A stretch of 9,078 nt of DNA from contig CAZNQW010000159.1 in assembly GCA_964575225.1 (NCBI GenBank), positions 1-9,078 of the forward strand. The letters run 5' to 3'. The notes below the pieces were generated by a model. The model had not been told where the DNA came from and made no database searches. It saw nothing but the letters and a program-made list of their open reading frames with translations. This stretch comes from CAZNQW01 sp964575225. Lineage in GTDB: Bacteria; Chloroflexota; Anaerolineae; JAAYZQ01. A program made the position numbers and the translations under genes. Below are positions 6,868 to 9,078 of this stretch, piece by piece (the stretch's first letter is position 1; each line of letters begins with the position of its first letter).

Positions 6868-6873
6868 GAGGAG
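6868..6873 (+). promoter_or_regulatory. Ribosome binding site of the amidinotransferase gene
   Basis: GAGGAG lies 6 nt before the ATG at 6880-6882, an optimal Shine-Dalgarno placement that fixes this start. Confidence 0.8.
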
Positions 6874-6879
6874 AGCATC

Positions 6880-7965
6880 ATGGATAATCCCTTGTACCCT
6901 GTGGTCAATGCCCACAATGAATGGGACCCCCTGGAGGAAATCATCGTCGGTACGGTGGAGGGTGCCTTGGTCCCACCCTGGGACGTGATCCTGGAGGCCA
7001 CTCTGCACCGCCCGGATCTGTGGGATTTCCACAAGCAACATGGCGGTAGCCCCTGGCCCCAGGAGCTTTTGGACGCGGCGCAGAAGGACCTCGACGAGTT
7101 TATCCACATTCTGGAGGCGGAGGGGGTGACGGTGCGGCAGCCCACGCCGTACGATTTTACGCGGCCGTTCGCCACGCCCGATTTCGAGAGCAAGAGCAGT
7201 TGCTACGCGTTGATGCCGCGGGACGTGTTGCTCATCATCGGCGATCAGATCATCGAGGCGCCTATGGGCTGGCGCTCCCGCTACCACGAAACCCACGCCT
7301 ACAAAGACCTGTGCAAGGAGTATTTTCGGGCCGGTGCCCGCTGGGTCTCGGCGCCCAGGCCGCAACTGAGCCCAGAGAGCTATGTGGAGGGGTTTGTCGC
7401 GCCGCAAGAGGGCGAGCCCATGCGTACTATTCTGACCGAGTTCGAGCCCCTGTTTGATGCGGCCGATGCCATCAAGTGCGGGCGCGATCTGTTTGTGGCC
7501 CAAAGCAGTTGCTGCAATCGCTTGGGCATCGACTGGCTGCAGCGGCACCTGGGCCCCGAGTATTGCGTTCACGAGGTGGAGGTCTATGACACCCACCCCA
7601 TGCACATCGATGCGACGTTCTATCCGCTGGCGCCGGGCAAACTGCTGATCAACCCCGAGCGCGTCCAACGGGTGCCCGAGATGTTTGAAAAGAGCGGCTG
7701 GGACATCCTGGTGTGCCCGGAGCCGATGATGCCCGAGAGCCACCCCATGTACAATTGCAGCCGGTGGATTTGCATGAACGTGCTGATGCTGGACGAGAAG
7801 CGGGTGATCGTTTCCAAGGGGGAGGAGCGCCTCATCCGGGCCCTCAAGGGGTGGGGGTTTACGCCGATCCCGTGCAGCTTCTGGAATTTCTCGACTATTG
7901 GCGGCGGGTTCCACTGCGCCAGCGCCGACGTGAGGCGTCGGGGCGAGCTCCAATCCTATTTCTAG
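6880..7965 (+). CDS. Glycine amidinotransferase-like enzyme (GATM/AGAT family)
   Basis: This 361-residue enzyme of the guanidino-modifying family probably transfers an amidino group from L-arginine to an amine acceptor, releasing ornithine; glycine would give guanidinoacetate. CYALMPRDVLLIIGDQIIEA and APMGWRSR match the substrate-site region. FDAADAIKCGRDLFVAQS carries the catalytic Asp (probably D196). PMHIDATF gives H242. NVLMLDEKRVIV and GGGFHCASADVRRRGELQSY end the protein, with the nucleophile C346 placed as C407 is in human AGAT. All three catalytic positions are therefore present. The length fits bacterial and mature mitochondrial forms. It stands alone on the plus strand with its own promoter, divergent from the ETF operon and followed by a strong terminator. 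Similar enzymes serve in guanidino-toxin pathways (CyrA, SxtG) or creatine synthesis, but no such cluster is visible here. The acceptor is unknown. The stop is TAG. Confidence 0.9.
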   Translation: MDNPLYPVVNAHNEWDPLEEIIVGTVEGALVPPWDVILEATLHRPDLWDFHKQHGGSPWPQELLDAAQKDLDEFIHILEAEGVTVRQPTPYDFTRPFATPDFESKSSCYALMPRDVLLIIGDQIIEAPMGWRSRYHETHAYKDLCKEYFRAGARWVSAPRPQLSPESYVEGFVAPQEGEPMRTILTEFEPLFDAADAIKCGRDLFVAQSSCCNRLGIDWLQRHLGPEYCVHEVEVYDTHPMHIDATFYPLAPGKLLINPERVQRVPEMFEKSGWDILVCPEPMMPESHPMYNCSRWICMNVLMLDEKRVIVSKGEERLIRALKGWGFTPIPCSFWNFSTIGGGFHCASADVRRRGELQSYF

Positions 7966-8014
7966 TCTGTTGAATCCAGATTGGCGATCGATTGGCACGG
8001 GCGTGCCCCCAATA

Positions 8015-8050
8015 GAAAACGGAGTGGTGGGGGGGTACCACTCCGTTTTC
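8015..8050. terminator. Bidirectional intrinsic terminator
   Basis: GAAAACGGAGTGGT (8015-8028) pairs perfectly over 14 bp with ACCACTCCGTTTTC (8037-8050) around a loop of G7T. The A4/T4 at the stem base gives a U tract in either direction. It lies 49 bp after the amidinotransferase stop and 35 bp after the end of the minus-strand small gene's full frame, so it probably ends both converging transcripts. Confidence 0.85.
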
Positions 8051-8136
8051 CTGACGCCGCCTCTTTTGATTTGGCAGAAAGCTGTTTATTTCTTGCCCAG
8101 GAGGTTGCCCACGCCCTTGGCGAGGCCGCCCAAGCC

Positions 8137-8304
8137 CTAACCTTCACCGCCGCCCTTGAGCAGTCCATCTATCTGGCTGGCCACAGGTGCCGGCAGTTTG
8201 TCTTTAAGATAGCCGATGACCGTGTCGACGGCCTGTCGGGCTTGGGCCTCCGAAAGGCCCGTCTTTTGGGTTACCAATTTCACCAGTTCGTCCATGTAGT
8301 GCAT
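8137..8304 (-). CDS. Small helical protein, frame interrupted by amber codon 56
   Basis: The first 55 codons (MHYMDELVKLVTQKTGLSEA...) predict a two-to-three-helix protein with a conserved-looking KTGLS turn and KLPAPVASQIDGLLKGGGEG. It resembles short unnamed proteins found in Chloroflexota, perhaps related to DUF2267-type helices; no function is known. AGAGGA (8310-8315) lies 5 nt before the ATG at 8302-8304. A TAG at 8137-8139 stops it, but the same frame continues for 16 codons, Gly-rich and basic at the end (GLGGLAKGVGNLLGKK), to TAA at 8086-8088. The tail looks like the natural end of the protein, so this is a recent nonsense change, a base-call error or readthrough. It follows mscL by 68 bp and is probably co-transcribed with it. 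Confidence 0.6.
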   Translation of the reverse strand: MHYMDELVKLVTQKTGLSEAQARQAVDTVIGYLKDKLPAPVASQIDGLLKGGGEG

Positions 8305-8372
8305 TCCCTTCCTCTGTAGATGTTCAGGCTATAGAGATGCAGGGGCCCGAACGCTTCCCTGCCTGGGCCGAC

Positions 8373-8741
8373 TTAGCGCGACTGGAGAAGGTCGCGGATC
8401 TCGGCAAGCAACTTTTCTTCGTTCGAGGGTTCCGCTGGAGCGGCTGGTTCAGGTTGTGCTTTCACCTTGTTATAGGCGCGCACAATCAGGAATAGGATAA
8501 AGGCGATGATTAAAAAGAGCACGATGGCCTGGATGAAATTGCCATACTTGATCATCGCCTCGCCCACTTGGATAGACAATGCGGTGAAATCCAGGCCGCC
8601 CAATAGGACGCCTACGATGGGCATGATGATATCATTGACCAGCGAGGTGATGATCGCCCCAAAGGCGCCACCAATGATCACGGCTACGGCCAGATCGAGG
8701 ACGTTGCCCTTCCCAATGAAATCTCGGAACTCCTTTAACAT
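8373..8741 (-). CDS. mscL: Large-conductance mechanosensitive channel MscL
   Basis: MscL is a homopentameric inner-membrane channel that opens under high membrane tension and releases solutes during hypo-osmotic shock. The 122 residues show the family plan. An N-terminal amphipathic helix (MLKEFRDFIGKGNVLDLAVA) is followed by TM1 (about 14-43) with the pore-lining VIIGGAFGAIITSLVNDIIMP. A periplasmic loop (about 50-66) leads to TM2 (about 68-90). A Pro/Ala linker follows, then a charged C-terminal bundle helix (NEEKLLAEIRDLLQSR). The length is slightly under the 136 residues of E. coli MscL, with a short loop. The ATG at 8739-8741 has AGGAGG (8748-8753) at 6 nt. It leads a probable two-gene transcript with the small protein downstream. 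The stop is TAA. Confidence 0.96.
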   Translation of the reverse strand: MLKEFRDFIGKGNVLDLAVAVIIGGAFGAIITSLVNDIIMPIVGVLLGGLDFTALSIQVGEAMIKYGNFIQAIVLFLIIAFILFLIVRAYNKVKAQPEPAAPAEPSNEEKLLAEIRDLLQSR

Positions 8742-8747
8742 ATTCCC

Positions 8748-8753
8748 CCTCCT
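8748..8753 (-). promoter_or_regulatory. Ribosome binding site of mscL
   Basis: On the minus strand AGGAGG lies 6 nt before the mscL ATG, a perfect Shine-Dalgarno core, embedded in a purine-rich run just after A7 (8759-8765). Confidence 0.8.
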
Positions 8754-8758
8754 GTGTG

Positions 8759-8796
8759 TTTTTTTGCGCGTTGGAACGCGCCTGCCCAGGCCTGGG
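8759..8796 (-). promoter_or_regulatory. Structured leader just upstream of the mscL RBS
   Basis: Read on the minus strand there is a perfect 12-bp palindrome CCCAGGCCTGGG (8785-8796), then hairpin GCGCGT-TCCA-ACGCGC (8766-8781), then A7 (8759-8765) leading into the Shine-Dalgarno. The hairpin is followed by A rather than U on this strand, so it is not a terminator for mscL. It could stabilise the leader or bind a protein. No convincing -35/-10 pair was found upstream. Confidence 0.35.
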
Positions 8797-8816
8797 TCCC
8801 GATAGAGCGGAACCTG

Positions 8817-9078
8817 CCATCAAGTAAGAGGATACCCGCCAAACATTTCGATTTACATTAAGGTGCCCAACAAGCACGGCACCAAACGCTTTTTTAGGCA
8901 GCGGGCTGCATTCCAAAGGCGTGCAGGGGGCCGTCCCCGAGACGGGGACAGCGAGCCAGGTTTGGGAGCCATGGCAGAGCGGCCGGATAATCTTTGGTGG
9001 TCATCCAGCACGTAGGGCCTGGATCTGGCGATTTGGGACAAGCACAGGTGCAGAGCTAGACTCTGCGGCCACGTGGAG
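8817..9078. other. Right-end region without a recognisable gene
   Basis: These 262 bases upstream of mscL contain a 29-bp hairpin repeat and a weak plus-strand stem GGTGCC/GGCACC (8862-8867 and 8878-8883) with T6 at 8890-8895. A minus-strand frame is open from the right edge (9077) to a TAA at about 8850-8852. Its product is basic, crosses the repeat and resembles no family I know. I treat it as intergenic unless flanking sequence shows otherwise. Confidence 0.5.
8929..8957. repeat. Dispersed 29-bp hairpin repeat, copy B
   Basis: The core is a 7-bp perfect stem, GTCCCCG (8933-8939) with CGGGGAC (8943-8949), loop AGA, then AGCGAGCC. It aligns with copy A at 1679-1707 in the same orientation. 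The stem is one pair longer here, so this copy may be closer to the parent element. Confidence 0.55.

Noticed and set aside
6673..7998. 441-codon minus-strand open frame
   Set aside because: It is antisense to the amidinotransferase, whose catalytic motifs and RBS are clear, and the frame runs through the divergent promoters.
8137..8139. UAG reassignment (alternative genetic code or pyrrolysine) as the explanation of the amber codon
   Set aside because: TAG ends the nucleotidyltransferase, etfB and amidinotransferase genes at natural family C-termini, so it works as a stop here.
8862..8895. Plus-strand stem GGTGCC/GGCACC with T6 as a terminator
   Set aside because: The T run begins 6 nt after the stem, the loop is 10 nt and no plus-strand gene precedes it.
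8850..9077. Minus-strand frame open to the right edge
   Set aside because: It crosses the hairpin repeat, has basic composition without a known domain and no RBS in view. It could only be revived by sequence beyond the window.

Overview
This looks like the left end of an assembled contig from a GC-rich bacterium. The protein styles fit Chloroflexota of the Anaerolineae or Caldilineae kind: an LCP protein with a Pro/Thr linker and LytR_C tail, a family-5 nucleotidyltransferase, and a small Gly-rich helical protein next to mscL. That placement is from memory of families, not a search. The first 46 bases are not genomic. They are the end of an Illumina P7 adapter, an 8-base index, and the complete 34-base read-2 primer site, so the first gene lacks its true N-terminus.

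Layout from left to right. A plus-strand LCP cell-envelope gene (to 1566) ends at a strong intrinsic terminator that overlaps a competing hairpin. A 556-bp convergent gap (1567-2122) has no gene but carries a REP-like two-hairpin element (1790-1868) and one copy of a 29-bp hairpin repeat. Next is a four-gene minus-strand operon, read from 6610 down to 2123: etfB, etfA, a GlcD/D-lactate-dehydrogenase-like FAD oxidase, and a PF14907-type nucleotidyltransferase. A 269-bp divergent gap (6611-6879) holds two back-to-back sigma70-like promoters and a 10-bp palindrome between them. A plus-strand glycine-amidinotransferase-like gene (6880-7965) follows. It ends at a 14-bp perfect bidirectional terminator shared with a converging minus-strand pair: mscL, then a small helical protein whose frame has an in-frame amber codon. 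The last 260 bases hold no recognisable gene but carry a second copy of the 29-bp repeat.

Function. The etfB-etfA-FAD oxidase order is the same as lctB-lctC-lctD of acetogens, where lactate oxidation to pyruvate is coupled through an electron-transfer flavoprotein. EtfB has the DGDTGQVGP motif typical of bifurcating-type ETFs. The trio therefore probably encodes a soluble 2-hydroxyacid dehydrogenase/ETF complex. Substrate and bifurcation are inferred. EtfA has no N-terminal ferredoxin domain. The amidinotransferase probably moves an amidino group from arginine to an amine acceptor. MscL is an osmotic safety valve.

No CRISPR array, tRNA, rRNA, transposase, phage or defence gene was seen. The most notable points are the adapter chimera, the lct-like operon with an extra nucleotidyltransferase, the amber-interrupted small gene, and the dispersed hairpin repeats.
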